This document shows, piece by piece, positions 1-4,709 of a stretch of DNA of 6,243 bases; the first letter of the stretch is position 1; every line of letters starts with the position of its first letter. This stretch comes from Candidatus Bathyarchaeota archaeon (GTDB lineage Archaea > Thermoproteota > Bathyarchaeia > 40CM-2-53-6 > FEN-987). Location: assembly GCA_023247835.1 (NCBI GenBank), contig JAHFFU010000068.1, positions 1 to 6,243 of the forward strand, read 5' to 3'. A program made the translations under genes and the position numbers. A model generated the notes under the pieces. It saw nothing but the letters and a program-made list of their open reading frames with translations. It made no database searches and was not told where the DNA came from.

Positions 1-749
1 ATCTTGGATACGGGTGTAAGTGAGATCAAGTTGCCTTGCACGCTGATTGCGTGCCAACCTTTCGTGTGTCGAACTTCAGGAAACGATCGAACGCGAACAA
101 CAGTCTGCTCCGCGTCTTCGACCTCGATAGTCCTTACATCGATTATGCCGTCACACATTGATTCGAGGTCGGCGTAGGTTTTCTTGTCTAACACCCCGGT
201 CGCGAAACCGTAGATGCTTATCCGCATATCCTGTTTCATGCGAGCCAGAGTCGTGTTGAGAAACTTTATGCATGATATTTCATCGTTGTAACTGAAGAGT
301 CTGGTGAGATTATCAAAGAGGGCGAATTCAATGTATTCTGGATTAGCCTCCGGATTGATGCCTTGTCCTATATTCCATTGCTTAGCCGATATCACTCCCA
401 AGTCTGCAACCCTTAGTGAGGTAGCCATATCTTCAGGAGGTTTCGCTGGAAGCCGACCAGTAACGCAGGTGTACCAGTCCGCAATTCTACACAAACCGGT
501 GCTGAAAGCGCTATTGACGTCTACCTCGAATCTCACCATGTCATTGCAAATCTCTTTGGGAAAGCGTGTCGTTGTGACAATTCCGGACCGAAGACCGACC
601 TTAAGCCTGGATGCGACGATGGCAGTGACTATGAGCCGCCATTCGGCAGCCGGCGCGAAGAAGGCCCCTATTGCTTTACCTCTTTCTACACCCTCCGGAA
701 AAAGCGGCTTAAGAAAGGGCACGCACACGGCTTCCAAGGCCAAACACAA
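1..749 (-). CDS. KaiC/Rad55-like RecA-fold protein with degenerate P-loop, C-terminus cut by window edge
   Basis: This is an open frame of 249 complete codons running off the left edge; an in-frame TAG at 768-770 bounds it upstream. Numbered from TTG 749, the order of elements matches KaiC/Rad55-like RecA-superfamily ATPases. An N-terminal FLKPLFPEGVERGKAIG stretch (12-28) sits where the family has the segment before Walker A. GIVTTTRFPKEI (56-67) matches the strand-and-switch region after the first helix. ADWYTCVTG (90-98) and EFALFDNLTRL (141-151) match the core and Walker B-like strand. YADLESMCDGIIDV (192-205) and RHTKGWHAISV (227-237) match the usual C-terminal end, so little is missing. 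The Walker A site is lost: residues 28-38 read GAFFAPAAEWR, with no GxxGxGK[ST]. It is therefore probably not a normal ATPase and may be a regulatory or partner subunit; that is inference. The start is uncertain: GGGGA (754-758) lies 4 bases before TTG 749 and 10 before TTG 743. The function is not known to me. Confidence 0.72.
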   Translation of the reverse strand, partial: MCLALEAVCVPFLKPLFPEGVERGKAIGAFFAPAAEWRLIVTAIVASRLKVGLRSGIVTTTRFPKEICNDMVRFEVDVNSAFSTGLCRIADWYTCVTGRLPAKPPEDMATSLRVADLGVISAKQWNIGQGINPEANPEYIEFALFDNLTRLFSYNDEISCIKFLNTTLARMKQDMRISIYGFATGVLDKKTYADLESMCDGIIDVRTIEVEDAEQTVVRVRSFPEVRHTKGWHAISVQGNLISLTPVSK

Positions 750-1105
750 GAATTCCCCGCATGTAAGCTATTCAGTGTTTTGGTCGATGATTTGATTTTT
801 CTACCACACTTACTCAATTCTCGCTGTCCATTCTTCGGTCAAGGATATCAACAAGACAGGACAGACGTTCTCTGGAATTGACGAATCCCTCCATAACGAA
901 GAAGAGTGGATATCCACATTCTGAAGAGCGATACCAGAGAAAATACCCTTGTAAATAGTCCATATGAAACCGTTTGTCGCCTTGATTATCCGCCTCACCT
1001 TTTCGCTCGACGCGAGTAGCAATGGCAACGCAGCTGAGATGGGCTTTTCCGCCAATAGGCTTAAGCCAAGATCAGGCATCGGTAAAATTGAAATGGTGAA
1101 AGAAT
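750..1105. other. Gene-poor interval with no defensible gene
   Basis: Several short open frames compete here and none is convincing. One minus-strand frame (1139 down to 810, TTG start, 109 codons) is the longest, but has no clear Shine-Dalgarno sequence and no recognisable domain. A second minus frame (963 down to 814) gives a 49-residue ATG-started peptide beginning MDYLQGYFLWY. A plus-strand frame (964-1134) gives 56 residues. They overlap, so at most one can be real. The stretch around 790-800 is A-rich on the minus strand (AGAAAAATCAAATC) and could carry the promoter of the KaiC-like gene. The interval may also be a decayed gene. I saw no long repeat or stable hairpin. Confidence 0.4.
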
Positions 1106-1291
1106 TTGCTAGGGGGACTCGGATTAAACCTTGAAGCAATCCTAATCACACACGCATTCTCAGAGCAAGACGCTAAGACCGTTGACCCTCAGCAAAGAGA
1201 TGCCATAGGGATTCGCTCCTTAATCGAAGCCATCAAGGCTGAACTCGTAACCAGCCCACGCGACATTACCGAAACCACAAAATTCGCATAG
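1106..1291 (+). CDS. Small hypothetical protein (61 aa), TTG start
   Basis: I do not recognise this protein. It starts with a hydrophobic stretch (LGGLGLNLEAILITHAF). A polar, helix-like body follows (DPQQRDAIGIRSLIEAIKAEL, roughly residues 27-47), with a Thr-rich tail ending in KFA. Composition is typical of a soluble archaeal protein rather than of a random frame. The start is supported by GGTGA at 1095-1099, six bases before TTG 1106, and an in-frame TGA at 1097-1099 prevents any longer version. The frame ends four bases before the mature 3' end of the tRNA gene, which lies on the opposite strand. I see no clear TATA box upstream. It could be the tail of a decayed longer gene, because the plus-strand frame just upstream (964-1134) also reads plausibly in another phase. 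Confidence 0.45.
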   Translation: MLGGLGLNLEAILITHAFSEQDAKTVDPQQRDAIGIRSLIEAIKAELVTSPRDITETTKFA

Positions 1292-1334
1292 GTAGTGGCG
1301 CCGCCGGCAGGGTTCGAACCTGCGACCAACGGGT

Positions 1335-1351
1335 AGCTGTGTCTGCCCGCT
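1335..1351 (-). other. tRNA-Asn intron 3 (17 nt, canonical position 37/38)
   Basis: This is the usual archaeal intron site, just 3' of the anticodon. The central helix pairs CTGT (bases 32-35) with intron ACAG, flanked by bulges TA|A and CT|A. The outer helix is the anticodon stem, which exists only once intron 2 has been removed. The inner helix is weak, because only about ten bases remain inside. A one-base shift (38/39) is sequence-equivalent. Confidence 0.9.
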
Positions 1352-1358
1352 TAACAGC

Positions 1359-1385
1359 TTCAGCCCCTATTGAAGGCGTAAGGGT
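1359..1385 (-). other. tRNA-Asn intron 2 (27 nt, position 30/31)
   Basis: This intron interrupts the 5' strand of the anticodon stem between G30 (1386) and G31 (1358). It makes a complete bulge-helix-bulge. The central four-base helix pairs CAGC (tRNA bases 25-28) with GCTG near the intron's 3' end. The bulges are GG|A and AA|G, each cleaved after the second base. The inner helix is CCCT with AGGG, closing a 12-base loop. Every element matches the archaeal splicing endonuclease consensus geometry. Confidence 0.9.
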
Positions 1386-1407
1386 CCGCTGCTCTAACCA
1401 CTGAGCT

Positions 1408-1428
1408 GTCGTCTACGCCAATGCGCAT
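1408..1428 (-). other. tRNA-Asn intron 1 (21 nt, position 8/9)
   Basis: Between the acceptor stem and the D arm, 21 extra bases separate T8 (1429) from A9 (1407). They form their own hairpin, TGCGC pairing with GCGTA (one G-U) around an ATTG loop. Tertiary pairing consistent with a splicing motif is CGCC (tRNA bases 3-6) against intron GACG, with one C-A mismatch. It is flanked by three-base bulges G7 T8|A and A C|A9, each cut after the second base. Shifting the cut to 9/10 gives the same product but no bulge-helix-bulge, so 8/9 is preferred. Confidence 0.8.
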
Positions 1429-1435
1429 ACGGCGG

Positions 1436-1711
1436 CTAGTGTGCCTTTTCGGCGGCGTTCGTGCCATTTCGCTTTGGGGCATTTATTTGTTCTCCGGAAT
1501 CGATTTCACGTTGCCAGGCGCCGCAAAAAGCGCATTTACGAACGCCCTCAGGAATCAGGGAACCGCATGATCTGCATTTGATTAGCCTCTCAAGTTCGAT
1601 GATGGGCTCGCCGCTTCCCCTATGTCGAATTCTTCTGAACCAGAGAATCAGGCCAAGTAGTATGGTGAATGCTACCAACGTGATGAGGGATATGGTCAGC
1701 GAATCGACCAT
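1436..1711 (-). CDS. Membrane-anchored zinc-ribbon protein (91 aa)
   Basis: Residues 6-25 form one hydrophobic membrane segment (ISLITLVAFTILLGLILW region). The basic stop-transfer stretch FRRIRHR (25-31) follows, which predicts the N-terminus outside and the remainder in the cytoplasm. Residues 46-63 form a short zinc ribbon, CRSC-x10-CAFC, with C46, C49, C60 and C63 as the likely metal ligands. The tail is polar. Small proteins of this design are common in archaea but no specific role can be assigned from sequence. ATG 1711 has no Shine-Dalgarno sequence, and a TATA-like palindrome is centred about 27 bases upstream, which fits a leaderless transcript. The TAG stop (1438-1436) shares its G with base 1 of tRNA-Asn, so the two genes are probably co-transcribed. 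Confidence 0.8.
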   Translation of the reverse strand: MVDSLTISLITLVAFTILLGLILWFRRIRHRGSGEPIIELERLIKCRSCGSLIPEGVRKCAFCGAWQREIDSGEQINAPKRNGTNAAEKAH

Positions 1712-1734
1712 GGCAACCAGCGATAGAGTGTGTT

Positions 1735-1742
1735 AGATATCT
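1735..1742. promoter_or_regulatory. Palindromic TATA-like box shared by divergent genes
   Basis: AGATATCT is a perfect palindrome lying between the divergent zinc-ribbon gene and moeA. Its centre is about 27 bases from ATG 1711 on the minus strand, which would make that transcript leaderless. On the plus strand, 27 bases downstream is about 1765, just before the moeA ribosome-binding site. Archaeal TATA boxes sit about 26 bases before the transcription start, so one element could serve both directions. No start-site data support this. Confidence 0.4.
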
Positions 1743-1781
1743 CCACTGATAATACCTTCCTGCCGGGTGAGTGCCTATTCT

Positions 1782-3047
1782 ATGAATCATCTGCACACCG
1801 AAGGTTTTCAGAAACTAACCAAAGTAGACGACGCACTCAGAACGCTATTCAGCGCCCTGGGAGAGCGGACTGTTCAACTCGAATCAGTCGATGCGCACCG
1901 GACGTTGGGACGGTACCTCGGAACAGATGTCGTCGCGAAACAGTATCTGCCACCATTTGATCGAGCGGTAATGGACGGGTACGCGGTCCGCGTTGAAGAC
2001 GTAAGGAATGCGTCTCAAGAAAATCCTGCAATTCTTCAGGTGGTCGGGGAAAGCAGGCTAGGCGAAACATGCCGAATACGCGCAGGACCGAGGAAGGCAG
2101 TTGCCGTTGCGACCGGCAGCATGGTCCCCGCCGGAGCAGATACGGTCGTGATAATCGAGCGAACTGCCGCGCTGCCAGGAAGTAAAATCGCGGTCCATGC
2201 GCCTAGTATGCTAGGGCAGAGTATAGCGAAGAAGGGCGAAGACGTTACACCGGGAGCCGTCGTGCTCAAGAAGGGAATGTGCCTTCGCCCACAAGATGTT
2301 GGCATATTGAAGGCATTGGGTTTAGCGAGGGTCCATGTAACAAGGAAACCACGCGTGGCGATTCTGTCAACTGGTAACGAGCTAGTAGATTCGATTAGTA
2401 AGCAGGGCGTCGCGAAAATCATCGACATTAACCGGGCGATCATTTCTGCTATGCTTCAGGAATTGGGGGCGGAGCCGGTGGACCTAGGCATAGCCAAGGA
2501 TCGGGAAGCCGAAATCACGGCCGCCCTGAGGAAGGGATTGAAAACGTCCGATGCAGTGCTTGTTAGCGCTGGGTCTTCGGTCGGTAAGAGAGACCTCGTC
2601 CCGAAATGTATCGACAGCATAGGCAAGCCGGGCATGCTCGTACACGGGATAGCTATGCGCCCCGCTATGCCCACAGGGCTTGCTGTGGTCGACGGCAAAC
2701 CTGTGATTTCACTGCCTGGTTTTCCAGTCTCCGCCATCTTCGCTTTCCGAGTCTTCGCACGCCCCATCGTTGCCAGGCTGATGGGCGTTCCGGAACCGGT
2801 CGAACATACTGTGAAAGCGGTTTTGAGTGAGAGGATTACCGGAGCGCCCAGTCACAGGACCTTCGTTAGGGTCGCCGTCAGAAGGGATGAACGCGGGTTT
2901 GTTGCCGAGCCGCTGAAACTACAGCGCTCCTCTGTGCTAATGAGTATAGTTAGGGCAAACGGAATCGTCACTATTCCAGAGGAGGTTACAGCAATTGAAG
3001 GTGGACAAACAGTGGACGTGACGTTGGTCGGAGAAGTTTCGCCTTAA
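1782..3047 (+). CDS. moeA: Molybdopterin molybdenumtransferase MoeA
   Basis: MoeA inserts molybdate (or, by family analogy, tungstate) into adenylylated molybdopterin, the last step of Mo/W cofactor synthesis in the cytoplasm. The 421-residue product is of full family length. Signature blocks appear in order: PPFDRAVMDGYAVR (57-70), ATGSMVPAGADTVVIIE (110-126), GEDV (152-155), LRPQDVGILKALGL (168-181), AILSTGNELVD (193-203), IIDINRAI (213-220), SAGSSVGKRDLVP (262-274) and KPVISLPGFPVSA (306-318). The C-terminal domain IV runs from about 345 to the end. Two positions usually glycine are alanine, A263 in the S-G-G motif and A295 in RPAMP. I chose ATG 1782 because GGTGAG (1766-1771) precedes it by ten bases. 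GTG 1767 is in frame and would add five residues. It converges on srp19 with 12 bases between the stops, and the pyrimidine-rich run after the stop (3061-3072) could end transcription. Confidence 0.93.
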   Translation: MNHLHTEGFQKLTKVDDALRTLFSALGERTVQLESVDAHRTLGRYLGTDVVAKQYLPPFDRAVMDGYAVRVEDVRNASQENPAILQVVGESRLGETCRIRAGPRKAVAVATGSMVPAGADTVVIIERTAALPGSKIAVHAPSMLGQSIAKKGEDVTPGAVVLKKGMCLRPQDVGILKALGLARVHVTRKPRVAILSTGNELVDSISKQGVAKIIDINRAIISAMLQELGAEPVDLGIAKDREAEITAALRKGLKTSDAVLVSAGSSVGKRDLVPKCIDSIGKPGMLVHGIAMRPAMPTGLAVVDGKPVISLPGFPVSAIFAFRVFARPIVARLMGVPEPVEHTVKAVLSERITGAPSHRTFVRVAVRRDERGFVAEPLKLQRSSVLMSIVRANGIVTIPEEVTAIEGGQTVDVTLVGEVSP

Positions 3048-3059
3048 GCGTCTTCAGGC

Positions 3060-3392
3060 CTACCTTTCCTTTTGCTGCCCGGTCTTTGCGGACCTGGCCT
3101 TCCTTATCTCGCTGGCTAGGGATCGAAGAAGATTCGCTTTCACGCCCTTTTTTGGCAGTATGGCGTACCCGCCTTTTTCCCACCACGTGCTCGGCCGCGA
3201 TTTCGCGGGGACTATCTCGGCCCCGAGAGAAAGCCGCGTTGCCGCGTCGTTAATCTCATCGAGCCTTGGGGCTTGTACTCCCGCTGCTTTTGTGAGCTTT
3301 CGTCCTTCTTTTCGAGACTTTGAAGAGTCCAGATTAGCAGGCCAAACGACAATTTTTCCTTGAAGTTTCAAGGAACATGTCGCCTGACGCAT
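3060..3392 (-). CDS. srp19: Signal recognition particle protein SRP19
   Basis: SRP19 binds the tips of helices 6 and 8 of the 7S SRP RNA and prepares it for SRP54, so that ribosomes making membrane and secreted proteins are targeted to the translocon. Family hallmarks are visible: VVWPANLDSSKSRKEGRK (15-32), matching the usual W-P-x-x-x-D-x-x-x-S-R-x-E-G-R-K block; a helix with PRLDEINDAATRL (42-54); and SRPSTWWEKGGYAIL (65-79), equivalent to the usual Y-P-R-x-W-W segment. The basic C-terminal tail after about residue 97 is typical of archaeal versions. At 110 residues it is slightly long; the first 12 or so residues precede the conserved core and lack a good Shine-Dalgarno sequence, so the true start may be further in (for example TTG 3371). 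It follows rps8e by 24 bases and is very likely co-transcribed from that gene's promoter. Confidence 0.93.
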   Translation of the reverse strand: MRQATCSLKLQGKIVVWPANLDSSKSRKEGRKLTKAAGVQAPRLDEINDAATRLSLGAEIVPAKSRPSTWWEKGGYAILPKKGVKANLLRSLASEIRKARSAKTGQQKER

Positions 3393-3416
3393 GAATTAAC
3401 GGCGGAATCGTGTGGG

Positions 3417-3812
3417 TTACTTTTGTGTGCCTGGAAGAAGAACCGCGTTCACGACGCCGTGCTGCCCAGGTCTAGAGGTAACAATGGCCTGTCCCAACGG
3501 CGTGTCAACGACAGCGCCTTTCGTGATTACCCCCCGCCTCTGGTAATCAACGTTAGCGGGGTTCTTTACGACGCTTCGAATCTCTGTCTTCTGGCTTTTT
3601 CCAGTTGAAGGGTCGGTGACGTTGGCGGAGTTAACTGCCAAGGCCGCGAATTTTGGGTTGCCACCGCGGCCGCGTTTCCTTGAAACCCTTCTTTCTCCTA
3701 CAATGGTCTGTGTGGGGTCGCTTCCCATTTCGAAAGCCCGTTTGCCACGGAACATATGCTTCTTCCCGCCAGTCTTCTTGCGTTTGTGGAGGTCTCCGTG
3801 CCATTGGGGCAT
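3417..3812 (-). CDS. rps8e: 30S ribosomal protein S8e
   Basis: This is a component of the archaeal/eukaryotic small ribosomal subunit with no bacterial counterpart. The 131-residue product has the whole family pattern: a basic N-terminus with WHGDLHKRKKTGG (4-16), KRAFEMGSDPTQTIVGE (24-40), RGRGGNPK (47-54), NSANVTDPSTGKSQKTEI (61-78), VVKNPANVDYQRRGVITKGAVV (81-102, the core strand region) and the near-invariant TSRPGQHGVVNAVLL (112-126). Length agrees with archaeal homologues of about 125-130 residues. ATG 3812 is preceded by GGAG (3825-3828) twelve bases upstream and by a TATA box about 50 bases upstream. It is first in a two-gene unit with srp19. Confidence 0.96.
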   Translation of the reverse strand: MPQWHGDLHKRKKTGGKKHMFRGKRAFEMGSDPTQTIVGERRVSRKRGRGGNPKFAALAVNSANVTDPSTGKSQKTEIRSVVKNPANVDYQRRGVITKGAVVDTPLGQAIVTSRPGQHGVVNAVLLPGTQK

Positions 3813-3860
3813 CTTGTGTTCTGACTCCTAGGCTAGATTTCACTGACAGGCAAGGGACGG

Positions 3861-3870
3861 TATTTTTAAG
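3861..3870 (-). promoter_or_regulatory. TATA box for rps8e-srp19
   Basis: Read on the minus strand the sequence is CTTAAAAATA, a good archaeal TATA box. Transcription would start about 27 bases downstream, near 3839. That leaves a leader of about 27 bases containing the GGAG site before ATG 3812. It lies in the 79-base gap after the small ORF that ends the smc operon, so the ribosomal pair probably has its own promoter. Confidence 0.65.
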
Positions 3871-3891
3871 CGTTGTTGTGAAGCCGTCGGG

Positions 3892-4056
3892 CTAAGCGGG
3901 CAGTTGGTCGTTTTCTTTGAGAACCTTCTGGAGCAGTTGATAGAGTTGCTTCGCCTTGTCGACCGTCATCGTTAATGTGATTGATGCGCCTTCCGTAGTT
4001 CTTGGTATGAAGATATCCACCGTTTCTTTCAGCTTGTTGAATTCAACCATAACCAA
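3892..4056 (-). CDS. Uncharacterised 54-aa ORF downstream of scpB
   Basis: This frame reads MVMVEFNKLKETVDIFIP at the start, then RTTEGASITLTMTV, then DKAKQLYQLLQKVLKEN and a short tail. It looks like two beta strands followed by one amphipathic helix. I do not recognise the family. TTG 4056 is chosen because GAGG (4065-4068) lies eight bases upstream; ATG 4050 would put that site 14 bases away. It starts 38 bases after the scpB stop on the same strand and has no promoter of its own that I can see, so it is probably the last gene of the smc-scpAB operon. An accessory factor of the SMC complex is possible, but only on the basis of position. Confidence 0.6.
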   Translation of the reverse strand: MVMVEFNKLKETVDIFIPRTTEGASITLTMTVDKAKQLYQLLQKVLKENDQLPA

Positions 4057-4064
4057 TTGTATCG

Positions 4065-4068
4065 CCTC
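4065..4068 (-). promoter_or_regulatory. Ribosome-binding site deciding TTG start of the 54-aa ORF
   Basis: GAGG on the minus strand, eight bases before TTG 4056. The next in-frame candidate, ATG 4050, is 14 bases away, so spacing favours TTG. Confidence 0.5.
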
Positions 4069-4094
4069 AAGACCTATAGTGCACTCTGCTTAAG

Positions 4095-4709
4095 CTAAAA
4101 ACTTAGAACTTTCTCGTGGTCGGCTTTTAGCTCAGGCTTCTTCGGCAACCTGTCTGACTTGATGCTCTCGAAGAGCCGTTCCAGTTGCTTCTTCATGGCC
4201 GGCATATCATGGCTAAGGTTGAAGTAATCCGCAAAATTTGGAGTAGTGCGGAGAATTTTCGTTCGCCCCAACCTCTCTTCCGCTACTAGGCCTATCTCCC
4301 GTAACTGTCTAACGTGTAAGTAAGTGAGGTTCCCCCGCACTTTGGCAAGGAAAGACTGAGTGACGGGCTGCCTGTATGCTATGAAGGAAAGCGTCTTCAT
4401 CGGGCCTGGTGTGAGAAGCTGCCGTGTCGCAAGCCGCTTAACATGCCGCACGTACTGCGGCCTCAACTGCATCACGAACCTGCCATCGCTAAGCTCCAAC
4501 ACTTCAAGTGAGCTGCCGTCTCTTCCGTACTTGGCCTTTAACGTGCGAGCGAGTTCTCTGACCTTGTCTTCAGATCGAAACCCGACTACTGAACCGAGCG
4601 TCTTCAGGTCCAAAGGTTTGCCTGTTACGTATAGAGCGGCCTCTATCAAGGCAAGTTTTGTCTTTGCTCGTGGGATAGTAAGCGGGTGCTCAGTGGGTGT
4701 TTCAAGCAA
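4095..4709 (-). CDS. scpB: Segregation and condensation protein ScpB
   Basis: ScpB is a dimeric winged-helix kleisin partner that binds the central part of ScpA and regulates SMC ATPase and DNA entrapment. The 204-residue product contains two winged-helix domains. The first (about 16-92) begins AKTKLALIEAALYVTGKPLDL. The second (about 97-165) carries the diagnostic LSFIAYRQPVTQSFLAKVRGN (107-127), then LREIGLVAEERLGRTKILRTT (136-156) and FADYFNL (159-165). These correspond to the family's I-A-Y-R-Q-P-I-T and T-T-x-x-F-x-x-Y-F-G-L landmarks. The charged tail (about 170-204) is variable in the family. TTG 4709 is the start, with GAGGTG (4720-4725) ten bases upstream inside scpA. The first eight bases overlap the end of scpA, indicating translational coupling. 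Confidence 0.92.
   Translation of the reverse strand: MLETPTEHPLTIPRAKTKLALIEAALYVTGKPLDLKTLGSVVGFRSEDKVRELARTLKAKYGRDGSSLEVLELSDGRFVMQLRPQYVRHVKRLATRQLLTPGPMKTLSFIAYRQPVTQSFLAKVRGNLTYLHVRQLREIGLVAEERLGRTKILRTTPNFADYFNLSHDMPAMKKQLERLFESIKSDRLPKKPELKADHEKVLSF

Larger units (their letters stand above)
1296..1436 (-). tRNA. tRNA-Asn(GUU) with three introns and encoded CCA
   Basis: The acceptor stem pairs perfectly, 5' GCCGCCG (1436-1430) with CGGCGGC (1306-1300), followed by discriminator G1299 and an encoded CCA (1298-1296). The T arm is GCAGG-TTCGAAC-CCTGC (1323-1307). The D arm is GCTC-AGTGGTTA-GAGC (1406-1391). A normal anticodon arm exists only after splicing: GCGGG-CTGTTAA-CCCGT, with the fifth stem base G31 at 1358, anticodon GTT at 1355-1353, U33 and A37. 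The variable loop is TGGTC. The spliced product is exactly 76 bases including CCA. Introns lie at 1408-1428 (8/9), 1359-1385 (30/31) and 1335-1351 (37/38), totalling 65 bases. The GCCGCCG acceptor, G73 and GUU anticodon fit archaeal tRNA-Asn as I know it. Base G1 is also the last base of the upstream gene's TAG stop. No TATA box is seen about 26 bases upstream, so co-transcription with that gene is likely. Confidence 0.93.

Noticed and set aside
304..795. Plus-strand open frame of 163 codons
   Set aside because: It is the antisense shadow of the KaiC-like gene; the minus strand carries family motifs, this frame carries none.
810..1139. Minus-strand open frame of 109 codons starting at TTG
   Set aside because: No ribosome-binding site, no recognisable domain, and another minus frame and a plus frame over the same bases look equally plausible. 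Kept only as a note on the gene-poor interval.
1407..1428. Splicing of tRNA intron 1 at 9/10 instead of 8/9
   Set aside because: It gives the same mature sequence, but bases 4-7 then find no pairing near the intron 3' end, so no bulge-helix-bulge forms.
1461..1736. Plus-strand open frame opposite the zinc-ribbon gene
   Set aside because: The minus strand has a membrane segment and a CxxC-x10-CxxC ribbon; the plus frame has nothing comparable.
2036..2767. Two minus-strand open frames inside moeA
   Set aside because: They lie opposite conserved MoeA motifs and show no independent features.
3631..3843. Alternative minus-strand frame overlapping the rps8e 5' half
   Set aside because: S8e is unmistakable in the other frame; this one is a phase shadow.
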